Positions 1-12,300 of a stretch of 64,000 nt of DNA are shown here, piece after piece. The notes beneath the pieces are model-generated. The model was not told the origin of the DNA and did no database searches. It saw only the letters and a program-made list of their open reading frames with translations. The DNA is from Calonectria ilicicola. Taxonomy: Eukaryota; Ascomycota; Sordariomycetes; Hypocreales; Nectriaceae. Position numbers and translations under genes: made by a program. The DNA lies in contig CP085827.1 of the NCBI GenBank assembly GCA_020809705.1, positions 6,324,001 through 6,388,000 of the forward strand. Direction: 5' to 3'. Every line of letters begins with the position of its first letter. Positions within the stretch are counted from its first letter, which is position 1.

Positions 1-1397
1 CTGTCTTTTCAACAACGGGGTTTTTGATTTCTCATTCCATACGTAGTTCAAAGGATACGAATACGAAAAATAGTAATAGACATATAAATTGGTATGAAGA
101 ACCCGAGTCTTGTTTTTGGTGTCAAAACGCCCAAGCGGGTTGACTCTCATGCCTGGCTTGACGCAACCTTATGCTAGGTAGGTGGCACGTTTCCTATATT
201 ATCTGTGTATTCTGGAGGATGACATTTGGGGCAACGGGGAACATTATTTTGTCATATGAGCGCTTTTTATTAAATCCTAGTCACAACTACTGACGACTAA
301 CAATGTAGATCATACATGACTACTGAGATTTGCATCTGAAGTTGCGGGTAAATAAAGGACAAAAACATCATTCCCCCCGTTACCCCTCATCATGAAGTGC
401 GGATAACCAATGTTTGCTAGTAACACCCACCATCCATCAATTCCAATCACTAGGATTAGAAAAATGTCACTAGTGATTGGATCAAAATCGCCCAACCAAA
501 CTTGTAGGGTAAATGTCTTTATTAATTAATGGTATTTGATTTCACTTTACTGAATTCATTTTTTCATTTGGCGTTGATATGTTGGGCTGTGCTTCGGAAT
601 CGCTACTTATTAATCAGATGTTGTTACCCTTCAGAAATAGGATAATTCTAAAATTCCAATATGATTCGTGAATACCAGGCTACGGTATTATGCCATTGAA
701 GCAATTATCTGGCGGTGTGAATTGGATTTGATTTAGTTGACATATTAATGTGAACACATTGGCGAGGTCGGGTTGTGTTACCGAGACGTGAACTCTTCAT
801 CGGCTTCCTCGGGTTCTCTGAATCATCAAAAATCTCTCATGGTCAAAGAGCGTATGGTGGCCATTGCTCCTCTCTAGCCAGATTTGCAATTTGAAAGCAA
901 TCTAGGCTAATAATATGATAGGAACGGCTTTCATCCTGTCGTTTGCATTTGACCCGACTGCATGTCACTACCGGATTCCAAGTTGAATGTACATCAGTCT
1001 ATTGACTGCCCTCAACCTTTCTATAATCATCAAAGTAATTCCACATTATTTTGTCCAAAAGGTGCTTGGTGACCCAAGACAACAGAAATCCAAGAATTCC
1101 CTTGGCAAATTACTGTAATTATCTCGGTCAGCAGAAGCCGCTTCCGACCCGAGGTGAAGATTAGGGATTAGCGCCCTTCTTTTCCACCATGGGGAAGCTG
1201 GGGAAATTGCGGGGAAAGAATGGGGCCAAAGCCGGATGCTTGTATGATTACTCCTCATACGATTTGGTTCATGAGTGGTAAATAAATAGGGGCCATGAGA
1301 ACAGCCATGAGTCTTGATGTACAAGTTATTCCTCTGCTTCAATCTACAAGCTGCTCAATTCCGGGATTCCCAGCCATTGATCTATTAAGTCGTCAAA
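1..1397. other. intergenic region, left edge
   Basis: AT-rich sequence with short random ORFs only and no recognisable gene. Its last 250 bases form the promoter of the permease gene, with an AT-rich TATA-like stretch near 1280 and two Cre1-like sites (listed separately). Confidence 0.6.
1198..1214 (+). promoter_or_regulatory. two Cre1/CreA-like sites upstream of the permease
   Basis: CTGGGG at 1198-1203 and GCGGGG at 1209-1214 both fit the SYGGRG consensus of the fungal carbon catabolite repressor and lie 5 bases apart, about 190 bases before the permease ATG. The match is seen; repression by carbon source is inference. Confidence 0.35.
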
Positions 1398-3232
1398 ATG
1401 ACAGACAAAGACTCCGTCATATCCAAAGGGGACGATGGAACGACTGAGAAGGCCGACATTGCCAATGGCGAGGTCACTTCTAATGAAGAAGCCCTGCAAC
1501 GACACATGACCCCTCGTCAAGTGCAATTCTTTGCCATTGGCGGTTCCATTGGAACAGCTTTGTTCATCAGTATTGGTTTTGGGCTCTTGCATGGCGGTGC
1601 TGCAAACCTCTTGATTGCCTTCGTCGTGCAAGGTATCATGATGTCCTTTGTGAACAACGCCATTGCTGAAATGACCATATTTATGCCAATCAGTGCCGCA
1701 TTTATTCAACAGGGTAGTGCCTGGGTCGACAGTGCTTGGGGATTTATGCTTGGGTGGAATTTCTTCATTTTTGAAGCGGTACTCCCTGCATTTGAAATCA
1801 CAGCTGTTGATATGGTCTTGAGTTTTTGGAGGGATGACATTCCCTCAGCTGCTGTCATAGCTGCTTGCATATGTACATACGGGTCAGTTTTCTTGCTGCT
1901 GATCTCGACTATTCAATATGCTGACATTTCTAAAGCTTGACTAATGCGTTTGGAGTCAAATACTTTGGGGAAGCTGAATTCTGGCTATCTGGAGGAAAGC
2001 TTATCCTCATTATACTTCTATACCTCTTTACTTTTGTTACTATGTGTGGAGGAAACCCACAAAAAGATGCATATGGATTCTCAAATTGGTCCAAGCCGGT
2101 ACGATGCACAATCTATTACATTAAAGCACCCGCTAACCTAGTCAGTCTCCTTTCCTAGAATATCTTGGTAAAGGCGATTGGGGACGGTTCCAAGGTTTCT
2201 TAGCAGCCCTGTGGCAGGCAAACTTCATCATGGTAGGACCCGAATACCTGGCTACTTGTGCAGGAGAAGTACAACAACCACGGAAGTCTCTACGATTAGC
2301 CTTTCAGAGTGTCTACATTCGATTTATTGTCTTCTTCATTTTAGGCGCCATCTGTGTTGGAACAATTCTGCCCGCCAATGATGCCACCTTAGTTAGGGTG
2401 CTTGGATCGGGCGAGACTGGGACCAGCGCATCATCAGTCTATGTTATTGCTATGAACAACATGGGAATCAAGGTTCTGCCTCACGTTGTAAATGCGCTGC
2501 TTTTAACCAGCATTTACTCTGCAGGAGACTGCTACATGTTCACCGCTATTCGAAGTCTTCATGCATTGGCAATGAACGGCCATGCGCCAAGATTCCTCCT
2601 TAAAACAACCAAAAATGGGGTGCCGATTTATTGCTTCGGGGTGGCGATAGCATTTTCATGCTTGGCATTCTTGAAGTTGAGCTCAAGTACGGTTACTGTA
2701 TTAAACTGGTGAGAATCCCTCTTCAGGCTCATAGCCAATAGCAAGTACTAATATGACGACTAGGCTCATTAACCTGGCGACTGGTGGGCAGTTGGTTACA
2801 TACATTGCTTGCTGTGTCAACTACCTGTTCTTTCACAGAGCCTTGAAGGCGCAGAACTATAAGAGATCCGAACTGCCCTATTGCGGTTGGTTCCAACCAT
2901 ACGGAACCTGGATTGCGCTAATCTGGCTTTTGCTCATTGAGATTTTCTGGGGTTATACAGTGTTCACAAAGGGCAATTGGGATGTAGGAACATTCTTCAG
3001 CAAATACGCTATGGCATTAATTGCCATTGTTACTTTCACCGGGTGGAAACTATTCAAGCGCACCCGCTTCGTTAACCCTCGCGAAGCAGATCTAGTTTGG
3101 GCTCGACCGACCATTGACCGACATGAAGCCTTGATGAGCGAGATTGAAGTTGTTGGAATGTTTACAGGCGTGATGCAGTTCATCAAGCGGACTTCAAAGA
3201 AGCTTAAGCGTTCTGATGACTCTCCGGCCTAG
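1398..3232 (+). CDS. amino-acid permease of the YAT/APC family (GABA/proline type)
   Basis: Plasma-membrane proton symporter for amino acids. Proposed exons are 1398-1882, 1936-2098, 2146-2708 and 2764-3232, giving 559 residues, normal for the family; all three introns are 47-55 bases and splice in phase. The N-terminal cytosolic tail ends in RHMTPRQVQFFAIGGSIGTA, the classic start of the first membrane segment in fungal AAT permeases. Further hydrophobic segments follow, with the conserved GPEYLATCAGEV region after segment 5-6 and ALHALAMNGHAP-type loop residues (SLHALAMNGHAPRF). The C-terminal tail is basic and cytosolic. It lies upstream of a succinate-semialdehyde dehydrogenase on the same strand, which makes GABA or a related amino acid a plausible substrate; this is inference, as sequence alone does not fix specificity. 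Confidence 0.9.
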
Positions 3233-4515
3233 ATTTGGATTCTTTATCTAGTTTCGATTGTCAAATACTATAGAAGCTATACAATCCCATTAGAATGCAG
3301 ATGGCGACTGTAAGTCAATGGTATTTTAGATGGCACTGCAAAGCCAGACCACGCCTGCTCATGAATTCTGGTTCTAAAGGCAAGAGCGAGCTCACCCAAG
3401 AAGGGAGCACCTATCAATACAACTAAGTCTTACAATCATTGGTACTGTTAGTAATAGTATGCATACCATACAATTAACTCTCATATGGCCGTGTACGGCA
3501 CAACCCTGAGATGCCCTCAAAAAGTCTGATAGAAAACTCTATCCAACTAGACACATAGTAAAGACGCTGTCCTACTGAGCCAAGATGCATTCCATCGTCT
3601 AGCGACGGTAGCGATCTAGCTTAGTCAATAAAGGCCCTCCAATACAATTAGTATTACAACCCAAGACGCCTGCTCATTTATATGACTTTTGCGAAGGCCT
3701 GAGTTATTCAATAGACTTTTTTTTTTTTAAAAAAAAAAAAAAAAAGAGGAGATATCTTTTGGCTTTGACATTTCGCTGGCGTGCTTGATTAGCATCAGAC
3801 CCAAATGCAGCATTTTAGAGTATTTCGTGGCAGTCGTGGTTCTTTCATCAGCAGCAAAGCCGATGCACAGGCACAAGTCTTGATGAGATTTTTAACTTAA
3901 AGGGCCTTGAGAATGCTTTCCAGTGATCAGCCACCTGCCTACAGTACATGAACTTGGACTGTTCTGCTGTTTTGGTGTGTGTGGTCCTTGTTGCAGCCGC
4001 GAGAAACCTTGAATCCACCCAGCAATACCGAGAATTTACTCAACAGTTCGCCTGGAGATTAATCAATTACCGAGCTAGATATTAGGAATCTAGCACTGTC
4101 AACTGAATTTCTTTTAATGGCGACGACGTTGCACTGACAGATTTGGGTGCAATTGTTGTCGGCTCGGTCGGAGATTCCGGCATTACGAAGCCCAGCCTCT
4201 CCCGACCGTGCCCAACACCTCAGAACAGAGAGCCCCGCACCGGCTATTTTTGCTTGATACAGGCTAGACTGGAAGTTGATAAGCTTGGGGATGGTTGATT
4301 GATTATCTCAAAATTTATTCGTCCAGCAGCCCCCGCACAAGTGGCTTTGACGACTTAGATCCGAACCTAGCCTATGCCGAGAGACTCCCCCGCAGAAGCC
4401 AACTTTCGGGTCTTGAACCGATCCCTGCCCATCGCTGCCGAAAATGTGGCCCACGGGTGTTGGACGTGAACGGATACAGGCGGACCAAGCGTGTGGACAC
4501 TGCTCATGGAGTAGA
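3233..4515. other. intergenic region between permease and SSADH
   Basis: No coding sequence recognised. It contains the permease 3' end, a T12-A17 homopolymer junction at 3717-3745 (self-complementary, could form a hairpin or be an assembly-sensitive site), and the promoter of the dehydrogenase. Around 4200-4500 the sequence becomes more GC-rich. Confidence 0.6.
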
Positions 4516-4662
4516 ATGAATCTGCGGGGAAATCTGCAATTGCGTATTAAGCCAGCATCAATCCAGAAACCAGCTCCTGTTCATAAGAATAGATTTTGCA
4601 CCGGCACTTGGAATTTGAGTTCATCGCAAGGCTGCTTCAAACCTCTTTTTAATACATTCGAA

Positions 4663-6209
4663 ATGGCTTCCTCACTTGCATCCTCTCTCAAGGATTCGTC
4701 CCTATTTGTGGACAAGGCGTATATTGACGGGCAATGGGTCGCATCAAAGTCAACACAGACGTTTGAGGTCCGGAATCCTGCTACAGACGAAATCCTTGGA
4801 ACATGCCCCGAATCGGACTTGGAGGATTTGAATCTTGCTATTGAGGCCGCAGCCACCGCTTTCCCCGCCTGGAGGGCGCAATCAGGCCGTCAGCGGGGAA
4901 GAATTCTACGCCGCCTCTTTGACCTGATTGTCGAAAACAAGGAGGATCTCGGCAAGATTATCACCGCTGAGAATGGCAAGGCCAAGGGTGATGCTGAAGG
5001 CGAGGCTCTCTTCGCTTCCGCATTCTTCGAGTGGTTTGCTGAGGAGGCCCCTCGCATTTATGGAGATGTCGTCCCCCACAGCAATCCCAGCCACCGGATC
5101 CAGATTGTCAAGCAGCCTGTTGGAGTTTGCGGGCTTATTACCCCATGGAATTTTCCATTGGCCATGGGTGCACGAAAGATTGCCGCAGCTCTTGCTGCTG
5201 GATGCACCATCGTTCTCAAATCTGATGGTGTGACACCCTACTCCTCCAACGCCCTTGCTGTATTGGCTGAGCGAGCTGGTGTACCAAAGGGCGTTTTCAA
5301 CGTTGTAACAGCGCTCAACAATACCCCCAAGCTTGGTGTCGCTCTTTGTGAATCAGATATCGTGAAGAAGATTTCGTTTACTGGTTCCACGCGAGTTGGA
5401 AAGATTTTGATGCAGCAGTCAAGTAGCTCTCTCAAGAAGCTCAGTTTGGAACTAGGTGGTAACGCCCCATTTATCGTCTTTGACGATGCGGATCTGGAAA
5501 CTGCAGTCGCCAGCGCTATAATTGCCAAGTTCAAGGTGACAGGCCAGACCTGTGTTTGTGCCAACCGTATCTACGTGCAGGAAGGCATCTACGACGAGTT
5601 TAGCCGACGTTTTGTGGAAGAAGTCAAGAAGTTCCGTGTAGGACCTGGTTCAGATGCTTCAAGCACCCATGGACCTTTGACTACAAGCGTGGAAAAGGTC
5701 GACGAGCATGTCCAGGATGTCGTGTCTAAGAAGGGAACCGTCCTCCTTGGTGGAAACCGACTGCCAGCCCTTGGCAAGAACTTTTACGAGTTGACAGTTC
5801 TTGGCGACTGCGATGATTCCATGAAGGTCATGCACGAGGAAACTTTTGGACCTCTCGCAGCTTTGACCAAGTTCAAGACTGAAGATGAGGTCGTCAAGCG
5901 GGCCAACAGCGTTGAGGTGGGACTCGCCTCATACCTAATGACTTCCAACTTGGGAAGGTATCAACGCGTATCTGAGAGGCTCGAGTTTGGAATGGTTGCC
6001 ATCAACACTGGTGTTATTTCTGATGCTGCTGCGCCGTAAGTTCCAGTTATCCAACTCATTGTTAGCAAACATATCTAACACATTGCAGATTCGGCGGCGT
6101 TAAGCACTCCGGCATGGGCCGTGAGGGTAGCAAGTATGGAGTCGATGATTACATGGTTCTTAAGACACTAGTAACGGGAGGTGTGGACACTGTTTACTCT
6201 CGTATTTAA
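4663..6209 (+). CDS. succinate-semialdehyde dehydrogenase (GabD/Uga2 type)
   Basis: Oxidises succinate semialdehyde to succinate with NAD(P)+, the last step of the GABA shunt. Exons 4663-6035 and 6089-6209 give 497 residues, the family's usual size. Visible aldehyde dehydrogenase marks are [20 protein letters not shown] (NAD-binding and oxyanion Asn), FTGSTRVGK, the general-base motif [15 protein letters not shown], the catalytic Cys in GQTCVCANR, and EETFGP; the C-terminus [17 protein letters not shown] is typical of GabD. The start at 4663 has a good context (aaATGG) and begins just before the family homology. The frame stays open upstream to an ATG at 4516 that would add 49 Lys/Arg-rich residues, a possible mitochondrial presequence. 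Other aldehydes are possible substrates. Confidence 0.92.
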
Positions 6210-6862
6210 ACGGATATCGTACACAACCAATATTTGGTGACAGCAATTCGGCGTCTGGGCATTACTACGTTTTGCTGAAACGAAAGGTAGGCGCATATCA
6301 TAGAAAATAAAAAAGGACTTCCTATGACGAATTTTAATGGATTATGGTCAGATTGAGGGCATTAAATTGAGGTCTACTAATAAAAGGAATAGCTGTTTTT
6401 AGGGGAGATTTAGGTGTACTCTTTATTCGTTATGAACGCCATCGAGGTAATTGAACAACAATAAATTTATTTTGATACTGATATCACTTTGAGCAATCAT
6501 TTGCAAAACAATGTCACCAAATCAATGAACAGATTCATTTGATGCCCCGTGTATTCCAAACGTTTGACCTAATAGCTATATAATAGCACGAACCTCTTTT
6601 AAATATCCAAAGACGAGAGAAGGGACTCATTTGATCACAATTCAAAAGCGCGCAATTCTATTCCAACAAAATAATTATATTTGTTCTAAGCGAATCAGGT
6701 GTTAAGACTCTGATTTCTTTCCTATGTTGAATCAGGTGTTGAACCAGATCCTTAAATGCGAAACCAAGTCCAACTTTTAGGAAACAAAACTATGAATCAT
6801 CTCCTAACCACTTTTTGTCTCGCTTCCAGAGCATTTTTACACGAGTAAACTCCATCTGGTTC
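6210..6862. other. convergent 3' region
   Basis: AT-rich spacer between two converging genes. No coding sequence or notable repeat was seen; it holds both 3' untranslated regions. Confidence 0.6.
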
Positions 6863-8059
6863 TTAAAGTCTAGGGTTGGAGCCCTCAGTGATCATGCACT
6901 GGGGGTAGTAAGGGTGTCCTTCCTGGATCTCCTCCTTGGCCTCCCAGGCCTCTCGCAAGAAATCTTCAATCTTGATGGGCTTGATGCCAGGAACCAAAGT
7001 GTCAAGGTTCTTTCCAGGCAATTGGAAGGCATCTGCCAAGACGGTGAAGAAGATTTCTTGTTCCAGAACTCGGTAAAGAGGGATCAGGTGGGGGGGCGCG
7101 GTCTGAACCATGAGGGGAGTGTAAGGAAGACGAGTCCATTTGTGGTTTCGAATGGCCTCGACAGACTCATTGATGACGGTAAAGTCACGTCCTAGTTTAT
7201 TGTTAGAACTTTCTAGTCCATAGCATTGGAGATCTAGTTATATTGTTACTTACCAGAGATCTTCTTCATAATAGTCTTGAGGTCCTTGAGCTGAATTCTG
7301 TTTCCCTCAACGTAGGCTTCGCGGGGCCACTTGGAAGCTGGGAGGCAGATCAGGCCCTCGATGTACTTTCCGACGTCAGTAGAATGTGTGAAGACAATCT
7401 CCTGCGATCCATCCTCGGGGAAAATGCAAAGCTCCAATGTCATGTCAAAGAAAGCATACAGCCACTTGATGTTGGTTGGCATGTAAGGCATGCCAATGTA
7501 GTCAAGGAAGAGACCGTTTCGGATCAGGGTGTAAGTCAGCTGAGGGTGACGGTCAAGCTCTTGAGTAGTCTGCTTCTGGAACCTTTCAAGGTACATCTCT
7601 CCCCGTCCACCCCTGCGGAAGAATATTAGCATCTTTATTTGAATCGATTGCGGAACATTCTTACTCGAGAGGAACGGCGTGGTCAACGAAGAACTCGGTA
7701 GGAATGAATCTGTTGACAGTGGTTGATTGAGCCGCGCCTCGAACAAGATTGACCTGCAATTTGGCAACTTCTTGATCTAAGGTCAGCAAGGTTGAAAGGA
7801 CGATTTCGACGTTGTTGTCTCGAAGGAGAGTTCGAAGCTGAGAGACGCTGTAGTCTGTCTCCAGATACTTGATTCCCTTTACAGGCTGTGCGGGTGTCTA
7901 GGATGCATTAGGTGACGGACTTTAACGATCAGAATATGTGCTGAATTAGCCTACCTTTCTTGTGAGGACAAAAACCTGGTGTCTGCCAGTCTTGAGGATC
8001 TCGTCGACGAAAGTGCGACCAACGTCGCCAGTTCCACCAGCAACAGCAATACGAACCAT
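6863..8059 (-). CDS. NmrA-like / isoflavone-reductase-like NAD(P)-binding protein (paralogue 1)
   Basis: Atypical short-chain reductase of the NmrA/isoflavone reductase group. Four exons on the minus strand: 8059-7955, 7897-7665, 7612-7254 and 7191-6863, totalling 341 residues, with phases all consistent. The start MVRIAVAGGTGDVGRTFVDE contains the N-terminal dinucleotide loop GGTGDVG, followed by LTRK at the end of beta-2 where NADP-preferring members carry basic residues. The middle has RFIPTEFFVDHAVPL, corresponding to the substrate-pocket start of the family, and a YTLIRNGLFLDY segment. It is divergent from the acyl reductase at 9309. Substrate or regulatory role (NmrA binds the GATA factor AreA) cannot be told from sequence. 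A diverged paralogue lies at 61.3-62.4 kb. Confidence 0.85.
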
Positions 8060-9308
8060 TTTGAAAGTTGGTAAAAGGGTGTTTCGGGGAAGATCTGCAA
8101 AAGAGGTAGGGATTGCAAGATTGCTTGAGAATGGATGAGAATGTTGATGATGTCAAAAAGCTGTTGGAAGCCGGATCGAGGTCCCAATAAATATTCTAAG
8201 CGTAACCCATTGTGATGTCATGACAAGTGCGATTCTTTTAGTTTGTCTAATTACATCAGCAATACGGCCGAACTGTGTATGTGATTATTTTTTTTGTGCC
8301 GTGTGTGATTATTGCGGCACCGATAGAGCATGCTATGTGATTGGCTCGTTATCCCGTGTGTGTGACTATTTTGGCGTGATTTAGTTGTACCCGGTCGAGG
8401 CCCCACACATTCCTAACCTTCCCCTGATCAAATGCAAGTCTCCGGTGGATGAATATTTTAGTATGTTTTATTTTTTTTTTTCACCTTATCTTCACGGTCC
8501 GGTATAGATTCTAAGTTATCACAGGGAGGTGATAGATTGAATTAGTTGCGTGTGATCATTCTGGCGGTTTCAAAAGTGCCTGGCTGGCAAAAGGTGTCGA
8601 TCCTCGCGATTTTGAGACAAGCACCAACTGGTCGCGCACCGGTGGTATCAATTCAACCATCAAGACTGTACAACAAGTGATATTTGGCCAACGTAGGAGC
8701 CAGTTTGAAGGTTGGGTTAGCTGAGACGCTCAATCACATCCACATCACAGGCCAGGGCTCAACAACAACCTAGCCCATGCACTCTACTTACTCAATTAGC
8801 GAGACTGCCTATACAATAAACCTTTTTATGCATTTTTATCAAATATCACCAGCTAAATAATCACATGGAAATGCAGGCCAATATCACGGCTCCACTTTGT
8901 CGTAGCCAAAACCTGAAACAAACGGTAGCCGGCTGGTCCATTCGGCATAATCTCTAGAGATTTCTTTGCGAATCCAAACCGCTCCGTTTAGCAATCACAA
9001 TATGTATTCCGTGCCTTGACAGATTTCTTCCTGTGATGTCGCCCTAGAAATCACTAAAACAATCACATTTCAGGTTCATTGCTGACAGCGGATCATCTTG
9101 ATATCGTTACGGCTGGCTTCCAAGATAGATGCTTTCTATAAAACTCGGCCATCTGTCTTTCAAAGTTAAACACGGCGCCAGAATCATTATAAACTTGACT
9201 AAAAGTGTTGTTGAAGTCACACCGCGCTTTATTTGTTATTGCTACTGGGAATAATCTTTCTCAAACTCCAAAAGATCATCCATTTTCGCAATTCTTACCA
9301 CGTCAATT
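8060..9308. other. divergent promoter region, NmrA-like / acyl reductase
   Basis: Non-coding 1.25 kb shared by two divergently transcribed genes. It holds four copies of a TGTGAYYATT motif (listed separately) and a CT/T-rich tract near 8470. No open frame looks like a gene. Confidence 0.6.
8280..8560 (+). promoter_or_regulatory. four TGTGAYYATT repeats in a divergent promoter
   Basis: TGTGATTATT at 8280-8289 and 8304-8313, TGTGACTATT at 8361-8370 and TGTGATCATT at 8551-8560. The last three are followed within 0-3 bases by GGCG or GCGG, so the fuller unit is TGTGAYYATT-N-GGCG. Repetition of a 14-16 base unit upstream of two genes suggests a binding site for a shared regulator; the factor is unknown. 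Confidence 0.35.
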
Positions 9309-10641
9309 ATGTCGGACGACCACATTTCGGAATTCTACCAGGATCGCCACATCTTCTACACAGGCGCAACAGGGCTAGTTGGAACCGCATATCTGAGCAG
9401 ACTGTTACTGGACACACCAGTTGCCCGAGTATACGCTATCGTCAGAGGAGGAGAAAAGTATGAATTCCTCTAAACTTTTAAAGTATTACGTGCTAATTCC
9501 CGGGCCTAGTCGACTATGGAAAGTTTGGCAAAAGCTTTTGCCCGCAGACGTGGTTCAGACAATCCGACGATCGCAAAAGCTTATCGTCTTTGATGGCGAC
9601 ATTACGCGTCCCAACTTTGGCCTGTCTGCGGAAAGCCTCAAGACAATCTGCGATAATGTTTCCATCTTCATTCATGGAGCTTCTCCGATCCACTTGAAGA
9701 TGTCGTTGTCGGATCTGGTCCCAAAAGTCACCAACCCCTCTCTCGCACTGGCCAAAATTGCTCTTGGCTGTGACCAGTTGACCCACTTTGTCTTTATCTC
9801 AACTGCATACACCAATGCGTTTCTTCGACGTTCAGAGGATGGAAGTCTCTATGCAGCTGATGCAACTGTCAAAGAGGATATCATCCCCATCTGTGAGAAT
9901 TCTAAAATGACCGCAAGAGGGGAGTTTTCCGCACTTAAGAAATACGGAACAACTCCAGAGTATGAGTCCGTTCAGCATCCTTTTCCCTACAGTTATGCCA
10001 AGCACTTAACGGAGCGGCTCATGTTGGAGACTTTTCAAGAAGCGGGTTCCGAGAACAAGCTGATGATCTTTCGACCATCGTGCATTGGTCCCGCGGTTTC
10101 GAAGCCCTATTCCTTTTTCGAAGTCCCAGGATCAAGCCCTATTACATCCCTGATGGCGAATGTGATCACCGCCCCTCCTATCGTGTTTACAGCCGCAAAC
10201 TATCTTCCAAATGCGTCTGAGTCCACTATTGATGAAGTTCCAGTAGATGTGGTGGTGAACAGATTGGTTGCTCATGTCGCTTTCAACTCCAATGGCTGCG
10301 TGCACGCGGTTGCAGGGGGCCGAGACAGACACAACCTGGAAGCTCTGTTTGATAACATCACCAAGCTTCGACATCCTCGGAGAGGCAGCCCAAAGATTGG
10401 TTGGTCCAGGGACAGCTCGAAGCAATCAACTCTTGCAAGGCTTTTCATGGTTTCGGGTACTTCTTTTCTTTTCGAGGATACGAAGACCGACCATGTGTGG
10501 CAACAAATGACTGCGCTCGAGCGATCAAAGTGGCCTTTGCGATCCACTGTGGATATTTCCAGCATAGAATATCTGCAAGGGCGACAGAAGATGGTCACCT
10601 TGCTAATGAATGGTCTGTTGCTCAAGGATTACAGACTTTAG
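9309..10641 (+). CDS. stand-alone thioester/fatty-acyl reductase (NAD_binding_4, male-sterility type SDR)
   Basis: Extended short-chain dehydrogenase of the family found as the reductive-release domain of NRPS/PKS-like enzymes and in fatty acyl-CoA reductases; such enzymes reduce a thioester to an aldehyde or alcohol with NADPH. Exons 9309-9457 and 9510-10641 give 426 residues. The start MSDDHISEFYQDRHIFYTGA leads directly into the cofactor motif TGATGLVGTAYLSRLL; VFDGDITRPNFGLS, the SIFIHGAS strand and FVFISTAYTN follow, and the catalytic Tyr/Lys are in PYSYAKHLTERL (YxxxK). No adenylation or carrier domain is attached, so it acts on a free or in-trans thioester, or on an acyl-CoA. It shares a promoter with the NmrA-like gene and precedes a PsiD-like decarboxylase. 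Product unknown. Confidence 0.85.
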
Positions 10642-12300
10642 AGTGAATTGGCTAATCTTGCTGAGCAATGCAAGCCGGTTTGACACGCATTTGGCAAAAG
10701 AGATAAGATAGAAAAAATACCTTCCTTTAGAATTGTTCTCATTCGACAGAACCCTTTTTAGATCTGGTGTTGTTGCCTAGAAAAGCACGCAGGCATTTTA
10801 CAAATGTTGATTACCATACAAGAATCTCAATAAAAACCTGTTGAATTAATTTATTTAATGTTTCAATTTTCAGGCTATGATATCATTTGCTTCACGCTTA
10901 ACTCTACGAAAAGAAACTGGGTTAACTTGGTTAGGATAAGAGAACAAACTCTAGGGTAGGATCAAATACGAATATTTTGTTGGTGAATTTTACTAATTTA
11001 CTTTGAAAAGTCAAACATGAATAAGAACTTGCCTGAAGATCTCTGGATCTGCAATATTGCAAAATATTTAGGCATAGATGTCTTTAATTAACGTTTCTAT
11101 AGGTATAATATATTGTAAAAGTTAAGATACCCACTGCACCAGCGCTCTAAGTCTTCAGCTCTCAATCCAGATCAATTGACCTCTGCAGTGTTACTTCTAC
11201 ATTGTATCATGACTATCTCTCCGCCACTGCATTACTCACCTACCCTACTTTTAATCTGCCAGAAATAAGACAGCCGACATTGCAACTTTGGGAATAGACT
11301 CTATTGATGCATTGGCGATAGTTGCCATGGTAGCAAAAGACCAGTACGATACTGGAATGTGATGGTGTTGTTTTGCCGAGAAAACTGCGCTTTGTTGACC
11401 TAAGAATAAACTATAATTTATGACGTCACGCTCCGCTAGTTGATTACACCGAAATGTAAAATTCAGGGTTGAAAAATCGCTGATCCTCTCGAAGCTGAGG
11501 AGCAGTTACTCAGGGGCATATAGCTAAGTAGAGATCCAGTAATTGTGGGGTTGCGCTAATGCTTTTGAGGCCATTACGGCCTTCACCGCTAGTCTTCGCA
11601 GATGGCTCGATTTGTAACGGTTCGTAGGCATTATTGAGATGCCAGCCAATGGAATCAGTTAGATGCAGTTTCTCTGAGGCTCTGCTTGCGACGATGTTTG
11701 CCACAACCCATGGTCTTCAAGCTCCAACTAAGCGGACCCTCACTAATAGAGTATGTCTTTTCGCCCTTCAACCGATTGATCTAATCATTGTGTGTTTCGG
11801 ATAGTTTCAACTCGGATCCTATCTGACGAAGAATTGTCAAGACACATTTCAATCATATCCTCGACTGGTACGTCTGTAGTCAATGGGACTCTGCCAAGGG
11901 ATGGCTTGATGCATTTTTTGAAGGCCGCTATTGATACCACTAAAGTGCGTGAATTTATTATTTATTGGTACTAGTCCCCAATTCGCCCTAGCGAAAAGAC
12001 TTAATTGCGGGGCGTTTTCAGCCGTAAGACAACTATCACCAAAATCACCGGATCTGATGATGAATATGAAACAGTGGCTGGCTGAGCTTGCTAAACAGAG
12101 AATATTGGATGACGAGTGTCAAGATGACCTAAGATAGTGCGATTACAGTATTCCCATATAAGATGGCTTCAAGATCTAATTACAGTGCGTCGACGAGAAT
12201 CAAGCCGCTAAGCTATCTTTTGAATGCAGTCTGGTAATTATTAATTTTTAATCCACTGAATCATTTCCGGAGACTTGATAAATTGAGTCAAGCATTCACC
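10642..12300. other. AT-rich intergenic region with possible gene relic
   Basis: Mostly AT-rich non-coding DNA. Between about 11710 and 12137 the plus strand shows short open stretches (11805-11950, ending in DGLMHFLKAAIDTTK, and 11970-12137, ending in AKQRILDDECQDDLR) next to intron-like signals, but no choice of splice sites joins them in one frame. This could be a decayed gene or chance. No family recognised. Confidence 0.35.

Noticed and set aside
3717..3745. T12-A17 homopolymer junction as a terminator or mobile-element end
   Set aside because: Simple homopolymers are common in AT-rich fungal spacers and no poly-A tail-bearing retrocopy or target duplication is next to it; a similar junction lies at 59916-59953.
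6815..7629. Long plus-strand open frames over the NmrA-like gene
   Set aside because: They lie opposite well-supported exons and lack family motifs; they are codon-composition shadows.
12283..12300. Start of the decarboxylase at 12283
   Set aside because: That codon is TTG; the ATG at 12301 has a strong context and the family homology begins after it.
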